A DNA stretch of 64,000 nucleotides, taken from assembly GCF_021730395.1 (NCBI RefSeq), contig NC_069367.1:4028501-4092500 (forward strand), written 5' to 3'. A program made the position numbers and the translations under genes. Below, one piece after another: positions 34,322 through 47,700 of this stretch. Origin of the DNA: Mercenaria mercenaria (Eukaryota; Mollusca; Bivalvia; Venerida; Veneridae). How positions within the stretch are numbered: position 1 is the first letter of the stretch; every line of letters begins with the position of its first letter. The notes below the pieces were generated by a model. It worked only from the letters and a program-made list of their open reading frames with translations. It was not told the origin of the DNA and did not search any database.

Positions 34322-37300
34322 CTGGAAAACACCAGTTATGATGACATTGAACAAATATCCTAACATTTCGAGTTATATTTACATCCTCCAAATTAGTTCT
34401 GTTGAAAATCGTGACATTCGTGCAAAAGATACGACAGCTAAGATGACGTCATAGTTATCCTGTCAAGTAATAATAAGCTGACTAAAATTAGAAATACAAT
34501 GAAATATGTTCAATTCATAATAAAAACCTGTTTACAAATGAGAAGAAATATAATGATGAGTTATATATATTTATCTTTTTTCAGAGGTCAGGTAAAAGGA
34601 TGCAAGCATGATTCATGGATTTCCCGATCCTATTCTGTCGTTCATTTCGCATGAACTCCGAAAAATCATTCCCTAAGTATTTAACGTAAAGATCATTCTT
34701 GACCGGTAATTAACTATGCTAATGTCTACGGCATCTTAGCACGAAATAACGCCTTTTGTATGTGTATGAAACTTTACAGAAATGTGCAATTCATCACGAA
34801 ACATTTTCTTTTGCGGTTGTACGGCTTTTGCAAAATTGTGGCATTATCTAAGTCAGAATGTAGGACAGCGAAGTTGGTGCAGTTGATTGATGTTTAAATC
34901 AGATTTCTTTTCATTACCGTTCATGATAAAAAATCAGAGTTAGAAATAAATACTGTAGTTCTAGTACCGGTAATTCATTTTGAAAAACATTTTCATGAAA
35001 TGTAATACTGCTGGTAGGAAAATTTACGATTTATTAACAAATATATACAAATTCAAAATCTAGTACATAGTCTGTTCACAGTCCATTCAGTTACAACAGT
35101 TACAACACACATTAGTTACTTTTTTAAGTTTCATAAACCTTGAGTGTTTTGTGATATACACTTGCGAAGATTACACGTCCAAAATGTATAATCATTAATT
35201 CTTGGACAATTCGTGGATAATAGATTAGCAATCAACCACAATCGATACGGTGTGAATAACTTGACAGCAGACAAAAAACACGTGAAACAATGATAACGAG
35301 TCTTATATTAAGCAAAATATCAAAGTTTATTTCTGCGTCAAAAGTTCTGCTGATAGCTTAAATGTGCGAAATTTATTAATGCGTGACAGCCTTTACCCAC
35401 AGATTAAGCAGAAACAAAACCGACAGAGTTAACCCGTTTTCGCAGGCAGACGACGTTCAAGAAAAAGGTCGGCAGTTTGCGATCATTTACATAAAAAGAT
35501 AAATCTGAAAAACGGTAATCGAAATGTTCGTCCTGAACACATGTTTATGCATAAAAATATATAAACCATGGAAAGACTTTGCTTTTTTATTGTTGCATTG
35601 TTTTATCACTTCACGTAAGTCCAAGCGAAAATGGAATGTAGACGGGGCAACGGCTCAGATAAACACCGTGCGATGTTTATGGAACTTTAATATCATTTTT
35701 TTCTTGAATATAGCAAGTTTCTAGTAACTTAGATGTTAAGTACTTGATCCCATCATACCTGTAAATACACTCAATGTCGTTATTTTCATCAGAATTCCTT
35801 AAAACTGCCCTTTTCGATTTACGTTAATGCACGGGATCCTTCTCAGTCGGCGCAATTTTAGAGAGAGTTCCTCTAGCTTAAAGAACGACAGATACATGGC
35901 GTTTTTGACCTAAACGGAGCGTCGTATCGTAAGCACATTCATGATACGAAGAGCTGGTCGAAAGGTTCTTCTTTCTACAGAATCTGTTAGGAAGAGAAAA
36001 TATATTAAGATGTTTCAGTGTCGATAGCCTGGTGACAGTAAACAGCAATTATATTTATATTGGTCTAAGTAAGAAATATTTCGGCATTGGAATATTCCAC
36101 TTTCAAATTCGTTTTTAATAATTCGTAATTTCGAAATAATTTCATTTTAACGAAGTAGTAAACGAATGTAATATCTAAAAGAAAAGTGTCTGATGTCATC
36201 GTATGTTTTCACCTGTGTGCTTATTAAGGGAGATTATATTGCATGCAATTTGCTATCTCTCAACAGCGCTTATCTCCCCTAGATTTACATCACAATGCAA
36301 ATCACATGATCGATGAAAGAAATTTTCTAATTTTTGATTTTATTGTTTCATTTTATCAACCACGTTAGCATTTAATCCATTTTACCTTAAGCTTTCAATC
36401 GGCCAGTGATTCTGCCTTTGAGACAAGTTCATTCTAAAAACATGGTCTGCACTGTTCTGCTTTTCGATTAGTAAATTTTCAGTGAACACCCCTTCAAATA
36501 ATAAATGGTATTGCTTGAATTGAGTGATGGACCAGTTCATTTCCGAAATTAAAAACATGTCCACAATCACGTGACTAGACTAAATGGCTCCCACGCTAGT
36601 TCCTATACTATAACTAGGCCTACAGGTAAACGTCGGGTGCCAAGCTATGGCAGAGATCTCTTCACCAGAAGGGGAGACCACTGCAGTTTGCATATAGCTG
36701 ATATGTCGTTACAAAATCAACACACTTTGAAGTATACTACGGTAAGAAGTTTATACCTTCGTGTATTTTGACTTTAACTTATTTATCATTGACCACTTAG
36801 GCCACTTCATGTCACCATACCTGTAACTGTGAATATCATATTTTGCAAAATTTATGGGAAGCCGGTGTCACGGTGACGTCATTACCGCTTTCCCGTGGCT
36901 TTCTGCTTATTGATAACATTTTTTCCCCATTTTCTGGCCGGTGCTTGATCTTTTAAATGTAAATAATATATTTTTTTTCAAATAACTGGAAATCTTTCTT
37001 GCATAACGGTTGAGTGATTAATAATTTTTAGTAATTGAACGAAGTTCTGTGTTCACTGCGGAAAGAAGTATTTCCTGTTTGCACCTGTTCTCTACGGTGC
37101 GCTTTTTAAGGACTTCCGAACAAAACTTCTCAAATCCATCAACAAGTGTGAAAGAATACTTGCTTTACCGTAAAGCACTATGGGCCTGCTCTACTAGTTC
37201 GCTATTATTTATCATTTAAGATCTACATGTGATAGAGTCTATCTTTTTTAAAAAAGTATGAAGGTATTTGGATTAAGATTCATGACCATGATTTAAAAAA

Positions 37301-38306
37301 TTCCAAATTTAAAGAACACTTTATGATGGCTTAAAACTGATGATAGACACATGTGTATATCACTAAAGAGAATTAAGTTTGTGATCCGTGATGATATCTG
37401 TTAATAAGGTTTAGAGGAAAGGATGGCAATACCAAAAATGTTTAACTGAATTTTACATAATTATTCTGTGCTTGAGGTGAAAGTTCACATAATTTTGATC
37501 TGTCATCAGATATATTTCTTCTGTCCTGATATGTACAAAAGAATCATACATGAAGTGAAAGACGGCTTAACCTCTTGACATTTACAAGAATGTAACTAAT
37601 TTTGCAACAAAATTTGTGAAACTATTTATTCAGACAGGGAATAACGTTTAAATTCAGTTTAACGCTTTTTTGTAAAGGGTTAGTGTTACCACTATCTGTA
37701 AACCTCGATGATGGTTAGGTCATTTACGCCCTTTTGTACATATTGTCTGCAGTTATAAGCGGTATGAACCTGATTCTATTTGTTTATTTATTCAAATGGT
37801 TTTTCAAGCATAGGTTGTAGCACAATTTGATAACTATAAGAGAAAGATTCAAACGCCTTAGCGAATGCAATTTCATATACACCATATAACGACATGCATT
37901 ATTGAATGCATGCTTTGTATTTTAGTTTAATAAATCATACAATTTCGTTTAAACTTACTTCGACTGAAGTATATATGTATCATTTACACTTTTCTACATA
38001 GCTGTTATCAGATTTTCAATCAAATAGAGGAACGGAAGCCAGCCATTTATTTGACTCTACGGAGTGTCGTTGTTTCTACTTATGTTCATTCTTATGCGTA
38101 AATCATGTCAGGAGTGGTATCAGGTGTCTTCTATCATGAATGGACTGTCAAATAATCTACCATTGTATAGGTGTGACATTAAACCCAACAGAAAAAAGAC
38201 ACAAAGTTATTATTTGCGCATAATCTTTTCAAAGCTTTGCTAACCAATGAAATATCTCCTTGTGCAATAAGGAAGTGCATGTAGACTTAAATGAATATTC
38301 CAGTTG
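34322..38306. other. Region between gene E relic and gene 2 start
   Basis: No supported exon. Gene C-like intron sequence continues to about 34.8 kb. From about 35.88 kb it aligns with 2.5-5.3 kb of unit A, including a conserved block at 36565-36770 (compare 3055-3260). A copy of repeat R1 lies at about 36375-36555. The gene 2 promoter should be here; no motif was decisive. Confidence 0.55.
36375..36555. repeat. Dispersed repeat R1 copy
   Basis: Shares aacatggtctgcactgttct, cagtgaacaccccttcaaat and gaatgagtgatggaccagtt-like blocks with copies near 43.1 and 54.7 kb. Confidence 0.65.
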
Positions 38307-38781
38307 ATGTCTTCATTCAATAAGGATATCATGGATTTTCCTCCAAAAAAACTTAATAATAGAACTGATGTGCCAGGATCGGGATTCAGGAAACAGGAGA
38401 AAGATCTTGACATTGGACACAATGATAACTCAGATTATTCTTTTGCAAGGGACCCTGATAAACTGCCAAAGAATGCGACTAATTCTGCAGGTCAAAATGT
38501 TAATGATCAAAATAAGAATATATGGCCACAGAAAACTAAGAACAATTTGGAATTTAATGACCTTAATGTGGATATGCCTGAACAAATACTAAGAAGCTCA
38601 TCAGAAACAAAGATATCATACGCAGTTATTAATGATGTCCACATAACACGCGCAGAGGAAAGGAAAAAGGAAAACAGAAAATCGCCAAGAAATTGTAGAA
38701 TAATTCAAGCGGTCGCCATCTTTGTTGTGCTTGCGGTTCTGGGACTTATAGCATTTTTCATCATACGCAATATGGTCGGAG
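38307..38781 (+). CDS. Gene 2 exon 1: cytoplasmic tail and TM helix
   Basis: ATG at 38307 (MSSFNKDIMDFPPKKLNN); a second in-frame ATG is at 38331. ITIM-like KISYAVIN, basic stretch EERKKENRKSPRNC, helix AVAIFVVLAVLGLIAFFI. Donor ggag|gtaatg, phase 1. A cag precedes the ATG by three bases in both genes 1 and 2, so a 5' non-coding exon spliced just before the start is possible. Confidence 0.85.
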
Positions 38782-41700
38782 GTAATGTTCTTTTTATCTT
38801 TTATACATCATGGTGTATATACATGTTTCATTTTTGAGTACCCTACTAGTTTATAACTTGAATCTCAAATACTTTACCAGTCTATTACTCAGTACATTTT
38901 TATAAAGCCTTAGTACGAATATTCCATATAATAACTACAGTCACATTCAGACATGGTGATCGATTACTGACATGTATAACCGATTATCGATTGATAACAT
39001 GGACATATTTGGTGTAATCGATTATTAATCAATTACTTTCATTTGGGTCTGTAATCGATTACTTTCGATTACTTTGAGTAAAGCAATCATGATTACAAAA
39101 TGATTACATTCGATTACTCGAATTTATTCAACTGTGAAACTCATAATCATAACAGTATACATGTAAATTGCAATGTAGTACAATTATATATGCGAAATAC
39201 AGCATAAATGTTATCATGCACATTGTGCTTTTACTTGTATAGAGTAGCCAAGTTGTGCACTTAATCAAGAATGTTGCAGTCCATTATTTTATTTGTTCGA
39301 GATACACTTTATACTCATTAGTTTTTGAAAGGTTGAGTCATCCGATCTACACCTCCCTGGCCGAAACTTTTTTCCAGATCTGTCCACAAGGGCAGATGTA
39401 CATGTAGCCAGTACTACCAAAAATCTCTTATGAAGTTTTAGTTTCACTGTTCCTTCAGAAGGAAACTGCTCTGGAATATTGCAATGATTTTTCGACTACA
39501 TGGTAACATTTCAGAACTTTCTCCATATTCAGAAATTGATTTATGCACTACCAAACTCTTAACATTGGTTTAACAAAAAAGTGACTGAGAATTTCTCTCA
39601 ACTCCTCTCAACTCATAGTTTATTATACTCCCATCTTTTTATACAATGGTAAAAACATGAAATGACTATACTAAAATTAATACAAAACCATTTTTAATTT
39701 AGGGTTACAAGAGACAGTGCTAGTTATATAAATCACATTTCTAACATGGCTCGATTTGATTTCCAGTTAAACAAAGAAGAAAATCAAGCTCTGTATATTC
39801 TGCGATAAACAACGGTTGAAGCGCGGACCGACAAGAGAGCATTATGACGTCAATTATGACGCCAAATTGCCGCTTGACGTCCGATACATTACTCCTCGCG
39901 GATAGGAAGTCCAGTATAACATTTATTAAGTTATATCAATGAACATGTCAGAATGAAAACAATCAATGTAATCGAAAGTAATCGAAAATGTAATCGCTGA
40001 TTACACCAAATTTTAGGTCTGTAATCGAATCGAAATGGACTTCGATTACTGATTACAGCCGATTATTTGACAAAATGAATGTATTTGATTACAATCGATT
40101 ACGATTACTGATTACGATTACACCATGTCTGGTCACATTATAATGTCGTCTTGCATTGAGAAGTACAAATTCTTGGGTAACATCTGTTTTTCATTCAAGG
40201 CTTATTGTAAAACTAGTATCATGCAGTTAGCTAAACCCTTTCTGCCAGTTTTGTATAAATTATAAGTTTTATATAAATTCACATTGCTTAAGTACTACAG
40301 TACTTAATTAATAAAAATCCTCTTTTCATCTCTAAAATTAAATAAGTAATACACGACTGTATATCGGAAAGCCAGTAAGGTAGCTCATGCAAACAGTGAC
40401 TTTGATTTCCTTACCATGCTTTTCTAAAATGCATTGGTCCCTCATTCAATTTTAGCAATAACACTTTAGAGGGTGATCATTGAAGACCTATTGACTGAAT
40501 AGCGGACAGTGCCGACCATAGTCACCCTACGTGGATGTACTGGCTGATCTTGGCCTGCACTGGTCGCAAAGGCAACATCACTTGCCTCCAGTAGGATAAA
40601 GGTTAATATAATGAATCATTTGCAATAAACATATCACTGTTATTTCTCGAATTCTTCTTTTTATTTCGATTTATCTTAAAATTCTATCTTTCAATAAAAA
40701 TTTAGTGCTTTAATGATCAAAAAGAATTTTACATGGAGACAATTAGCATAATTTCAGATCGATCCTCTTGCGATACGCTACCTTCAGTGGAAAATGGAAA
40801 CGTTAACATAACCCAGACTTCAGGTCAGACTGAAGCTACTGTTTATTGTAAACAAGGCTATGGAGAAGATGAAAATCAGACACTTACATGTAAAGATGAC
40901 AAGTGGACTCCAGTGAAACATTGTCGACGAACTGGTTGTGGACCATTCCCTACCATTGCGAATGGATTTTTAAGTGGAAAGGAACAGACATTCGGTTCGA
41001 CGGCAAAGTTGCGATGTAATTCTGGTTTCATGGTAAATTCAACGACCTACTTCACATGTTTGTCTAATGGAACTTGGGATAGTAATACAGAACCAACATG
41101 TTTTCCACATCCATGCGGGCAGTATCATTTGTCTAAGCATGTTGTAGTTAAGGAAGACTTTAGCCATGTCAATATGTCAATAGATGTACAATGTGAAGAT
41201 GGATTTGACTTTGCAAACGAGAGTGAGACTTACATATACTGTGATAACAATACATGGATAGAAAATCCAAGATGTGAAATTCCAGGTAGATTAAACCGTT
41301 GAATTAAATACCATCAAACAAAAATAGGTCAACATATATGCTTATAATACTCTTACCAGGTTTTCATGGTGGATTAAGACCCTAGGTGCCCCTTCGGGGA
41401 TTATTTCAGTAGAACCATCAACCTTCCCTAAGACATTTGAATTGCTTCTTTACCTGAAGAATCTTACGCAGGTGATTTGAAGTCAGCGACCTTAATCACT
41501 CGGCAACGGAGGCCCAATATCTGATGCATAAAAAGCATTTAAAAGATGGTAAACCAGCGTTGTAAAATTAAAATTATCATAGCAGTAAACATGTTTAAAC
41601 ATATATTTGATTGTGTGGAGGTAAACGTGAGCACAAAGAAGCGAAGCGTAGATTATGTCATGGATATAGTGGTAATATCAGCTTGAATAGATTTAAAGAT

Positions 41701-44700
41701 AAAAATTTGTATTAAAGTCAACTCGTGTTTCACGAGTAGTGATAAAATGATAAAACGATAATAAACTGCTACTTCAATGAAACGAAAGATTTATTGAAAC
41801 AATGATGTAAAGATGTTGTAAGATTAAACCAACTTATGTTTTTATTCTTACAGGTAAACTAGCATTAGAGACAAAGAACTCTTCAGTTCTTATTTCGGGC
41901 AAATCGTTCTCTATTAACTGCACTCTGACACAATCGCCTAAGTGGGAGACTGTTATGTTTGAACGAATAGACTTTGAAAATAGCTCGATCACAAATCCGT
42001 TACTGACTGTGACTAATATTAATGGGAATAGTACAACGGACAAACTACATGTTACATATTTCCGAAAGAATGTAACGCCTTTGGCTGATGGCGTAAGTGT
42101 AATATTAACTGTCGACAAAGTACAGTGTAATGACACTGGTATATACATCTGTAGCGTTCTTGCGGGAAACATTACGTCACCCAAAGGAATAAAGAGTTCG
42201 AGAAAGCATTTTAAAGCGATTGGTAAGTCATATTCATTATCTGCAAGCTGTTTTAATGATGTAATTAGTTATTTGAAGATAAGTCTAGGAGAAAGCTGTT
42301 CAAAAACCATGACTGATCTATATTTTCTTCGTCTCGCCAATAGATAAAATCTTGAAAAGAAATATACCCAATATGAAAACGCTTATGAAACAAATTAAGA
42401 CTACTTTTTATATTATCACAACAACAATCTGGCGACCGTAAAAAGGCCTCTACGTACTTGGATTCTAATTTGATATAGTATCTGGTCCGTCTATTAATAA
42501 CTATGTAATAGATAGACGGGAAAGGTGTGTTACACTTTCTATTACAGTAACTTCTCATGGACAGACTCAGTCGAACCGGATCTGATATCTCATTGCTTGG
42601 CTGTGTTCTAGAATAATAGCAATCTTTGATTGTCCTGTTGAGGCCGTAGAAATTCTTCAAGTATTTCGATTCTGTGTTTGTGTATTTTCAAACCCTTTGG
42701 TCCATTTTAATATCAAATTAATGGCATTGCACTTAAGCCGTTGCTGGAGGCGTAAGAGGGTGTTGCACTTTCCATTACTTCTCATGATCAGACTTAGTCA
42801 AAGCGAGTCTGGTTTTATTTTCCTTGTTTGCATTTTCTCAACTTCTGAAGGGCCGTCTTTTACATATTATTTCTTATGTATGCATTTGTGTTACTATACT
42901 GTCTTGATATGATTGGATTTAAGAGATTTATTGTCAAAGCTGGCCCACAATGGTCACTGCGTCATACCTTCTCCGACAAACTATTCAGGGACAATATCTA
43001 GACACAAGTTTTCTTTAGCCTTTGCGAACAGTGCAGACAAAGATCAGCTGGCACGTCCATGCAGGCTAATCATGGTCTGCACTGTCCTCTATTCAGTCAA
43101 TAAATTCTAAGTGAAAATCCCTGTGTATAATAAGTGGTACTGCCAAAATTGAATGATGGACAGTTTATTCTAGAATTTTAGCAAGGTAAGATTTAAAGCA
43201 AACATTATCATATGCAGCGGGAGAACTAAATTATTACAGTGATATCTAAATCATAATCTATAGTATTGCTATAGAAGAAAATAACAAAATTTCTAATGTC
43301 AGAAACCATCGGCACACACTTGTTCGTTTCCGTACCGGAATCAGTGTCCATATTGTTCTGGCTGAGGGAGGGTAAAAAGGAGTATCTGAAATAGTGAGTC
43401 TTACATTAAGATATGAGAATGATTTAAAACACTGGTATACTTGCATATGTTATTAAAACATTATTGATTGTATTACTTCTCAGATGCGAGCTCAAAACTT
43501 AGCGAAATAATAGCCCAGACATCTGTTGTCCAGGGCGACAAAATTGAAGTCAAATGCATTGGTAGTATTGGGCAAGATGAAAATGGGACAAAGTTAGGGG
43601 AAATGTTCCTCAGAATATACAAGGTAAGTCCTAGAACTGAGATGCAATAACGAGCTTGTTTCTATGGTTTTAACAAGTGATACAATACGCTTTGTAAACA
43701 AAGGCGCAGATTAAGTTTCCGATGCTGAATTATTTTGACACACTTCGTTTTGTTTACCTTCTGATTTAATTGTTAGTTCTATATATTACGTAGTTTCTTT
43801 TAATATTTTAATTCTGGTTTGTTAATGTATGATTGCGTTCTATCTTAGTTTAAAGTTTCATAGAACATACAAGATAATTTTTATTTTATTTTATTGTTTT
43901 GTATAATAATGTATCGTGCATTCATATAAAAATGAATATCTGGATATGTGACTCATCGTCATAGAATTGCTAGTGTCACGGTATAGGATTTTAATATTAA
44001 AACGGTGATAAAATGTGTAGGCGGCTGAGTAGCTCATTCGGTAGAGCATCGGAACGGCATCCGAGGCCCCAGGTTTGAGTCCGGATCTGATTTTCCCTGT
44101 GACATTTGGCCCACAGCATGGGACAGGGACTGAATATACCAGGAGATCATGTTTACCTTATTATCTGTCTAATTAGAAATTCAGGGACGAAGCTTAAAGC
44201 GGTGGCGTATGTTACGGTATAGGACTTTTAAATAGGGAGAAAATGTGTAAGTGACTGGGTAGCTCAGTCGGATGAAAATCGTTATCAATATATTGTGTCA
44301 TTATGAAAACTGATTATAGAAAACGATGTTAAAGAACGAGAAGTCTCATTCGAAGTGAAATTCTATATGGTGTAAAGAAGGGATCATGTTTTGTGAAACA
44401 CGATATAACACTAACAAAAGACATCATTTGTGCTGTTGAATATAAGAATGTTATTTATGATCAAGTGTATGATCAAAGAATATTTACTGTAATTTTAAGT
44501 GTTAAAAGATTCTACGACTTTATTTAAAACTAACTGATTAAATACACAGTTTCAGTGTGATATAAACGCTACAAATGTACCGATGTAACAAACCGTCAGT
44601 CAAAATGCATTAATTACTTGTACAGTATTAAACAAGATAAACATTAAAGTTGCGTGTAGTTTTTAGAGTTTCAGCTCGATTAACTTACGGTTACTAAACG

Positions 44701-47700
44701 AAGTATATATCTTTATGCTATATCTTGTAAAATGAATGTCATCTGAATTTATCTAACAAAAATTTATTTAACAAAAAGTCTCACGCCGTTTTCTTTTCCA
44801 CGCGTTTGTTTCCAGTACCGAGGTTACAATGTGTTTCAAAATATGAACTTCAATTTACTATAGCAGAAAATAAACTGCTTTTTTGTGACTGTGGAATGTA
44901 TCTCACCTCTTGAAGAAATGTATTCAATATCCTTCTAGATCTTCCTGAACATTTATTCGTTCCAAATAACTACAGTTTGATAAAGTGGGAGATAAAATCT
45001 TAAGAATTAAGATCCATTGAAAGCAGAACCTAAGAATTCATTAAATTTACCGAAACCGATATAAAGAGAAATCAAGACAACAAACGATATAATATTTTGA
45101 GGATGAACTCATGTTAATTAATTTTTACCTGCAACTGCTATTTGCTTCAGACAATTCCGAGGTCCTACATCCAGGAATTGTTTCCATTTTAAACAGATAT
45201 TTCTCAATTGTTGCTTTTGTTTATCTTATTGTGTTTGTAACATATCCAAATGTTGAGTTTTGCTCAATCTAGGGCTAGAGGGCGTTGATGGTAGCTTGCA
45301 TTTCCACTACCGATCATGAATTGGCTCAACCGAACCGAGCCTGCTGCATTTTCATTTTTGTCGTGATAGGCGACCTGTGAACTTTCCATTTTCTTTTTAA
45401 TCCTATGGATTGGTGTAAACTTTAGCAGCACTTTCCATGTTCCGTGCTAGTTTGATTGTGTCTGTTGTTCTTTTGGGTTTTGCGCTTGCAATTTGTTTGT
45501 TTATCGGACAATGGGTATTGTGATTTGTTTGAAAAGGTTGAAATCATTGAAATGGCGTTTTCTCATTATTTTTTTTTGTTGTTACCCATAATACTTTATT
45601 TTCTGATTTTCTGAAACTTATAGGACGAGAATACGGTGGAAAATGTATCATTTGTCATTGAATCATCAGAAACTGAAGACTGTCAAACACATGAAACTAT
45701 TAACGCAACAATTTTGATTACAAATGATATGAACAGAGCTGAGCTCCAATGTGTGATGATTGATTACAACGGAAATAGGCAGAAGAGAAGTGTTCTGTTG
45801 AATGTTACGACGACAACTGGTAGGTCATAATGCTCAGATAAGTGAAACTAGAAAAGTGAATATCATTTTCCTTCATTTTATGACAAGTTTTAAGTATTCC
45901 TTAATATGTATTCTTCGAAACTCAATGTACGTGGTATCTGGTTAAATACAACAATGTACCCAACTTAGGTAAAATCATTATTCAGAATATATTCATTGGA
46001 GAGCAGGGTATGTGAAAAACAGGAGACAGGCAGTTTGGAGGTATTATTGAAAGATTCATCTTGCATTTGAAATGCTAAATTTTATATCATCTATGGTAGG
46101 ATGGTCATTTCAAGTTTGAGCATAGTTTTAATGTCTGTAAAATTGTTAAATTGTCTAAAGAGCGATGTATGACTATTTCCGAAATGAAAACTGAAACTGG
46201 ACTGTACAAATAATTTTTATTTGGTACAAAGTGTTAAACTACATAGAAACTATAATTTAACAAATCCTAATTTATAACAGGTCTACTTCAAAACGATGTA
46301 TTAGATATAGACATTAGAAATTAGATATTTTTCCTTTTCTTCTATTTTCAAAGTTTCGTAATGATATATACTTTATTTTCTTTTTGGTACAGTTAGGTAG
46401 CAGTTTTTCCTCACGTAAACTTTCTCAGAGAAGTATTTTATTATTCTTGTTAATGCTTCTAGTGAGAATATCGACATCATCGCCTGCAGTTAACATAGGC
46501 AGTGAGGTCAACATGACTTGCGAACTCAACCATATTCGTGGCTGGAGTAGCATAGAGATCCGAAAAAACTGTAGTAACACGGAGGTCATTATTGGCTCTT
46601 CACGAAATAACCAGAGTGCATCTGATTTCACAATGGAAAAACATATGATTCTGTCGGAAAATGATTTTACTGAGTCCTCGGCAAAACTAGTCTTACATTT
46701 CGAGAACGTTACGTGCAGAGATGCTTGTGGTCATGGTGGTGACATTGAATACATGTGTGCAGTGAAAATTGAAGACAGTTGGGTGACAGGATCTATGAAA
46801 CTAGAATTTCAAAGTTTGTTTTACATTTAGTTTGTATCATTCAACACTTTCTCGAAAAATATATCTCCTTGGATTATACACACATGCATACTCCAAATTT
46901 GCTTTTATCATACTTCCTAACACTTAATTAAAATAATAACCAAATTCAAATGTGTTACAATAAAGAACCTGAAATGGAATAGTCACGAAGTTACTTTATA
47001 AATGCCTTAAAATTTCATTCACCAGTTACTGTTTACATTATGTGTAAACAACCGTATAGCCAACACGCGTAGCTCAAAAGGGATCCCGACTTCGGACGTC
47101 CGGGCTCGGCGCATGTTCTCCTTGACGGTTTGATAATAGATATTGTGTCTGTGATCATTCGTCATTCATCTTTGATTCAAATAGGAAACTTGGCAGTTAC
47201 TTGCAGAGAACAGATATGTACTGGTACAGAACCCAGGAACACTTAAGGTTAAATCTCCGTCGTAACATGACTAAAATACTTTTGAATAAATGGCGTTAAC
47301 CCCAAACAAACATACATATAAAAAGACATATTACTTTGATTCTTGTTTATTTTATTTTTTTTCAGGGAAGCCTTCAACGCCAGTACTTTCGACAGAGCAA
47401 GATAAGTTTTACCTTGGACAAGAAGCGGTTATAAAATGCACCGGAAATGTGGGTATACCGACACGAAATATGACTATGAAAGAAAATTCAGTCGAGTTGC
47501 CAGCACGCTTGTTGGATTCAGAAATAAATCTCGACAAGGACACGTGTGCAAATGTTCAGACTATTACTTACACATTTGCAGTTATCGATGACAAAGATGG
47601 CTTTTTATACCACTGTGAAACAAGCTATGAGAACAGATCAAGAAGATCTAATGTGGAAACAGTTAATGTGACGGATCCGAGTACGTATTCCGCCTCTCTT

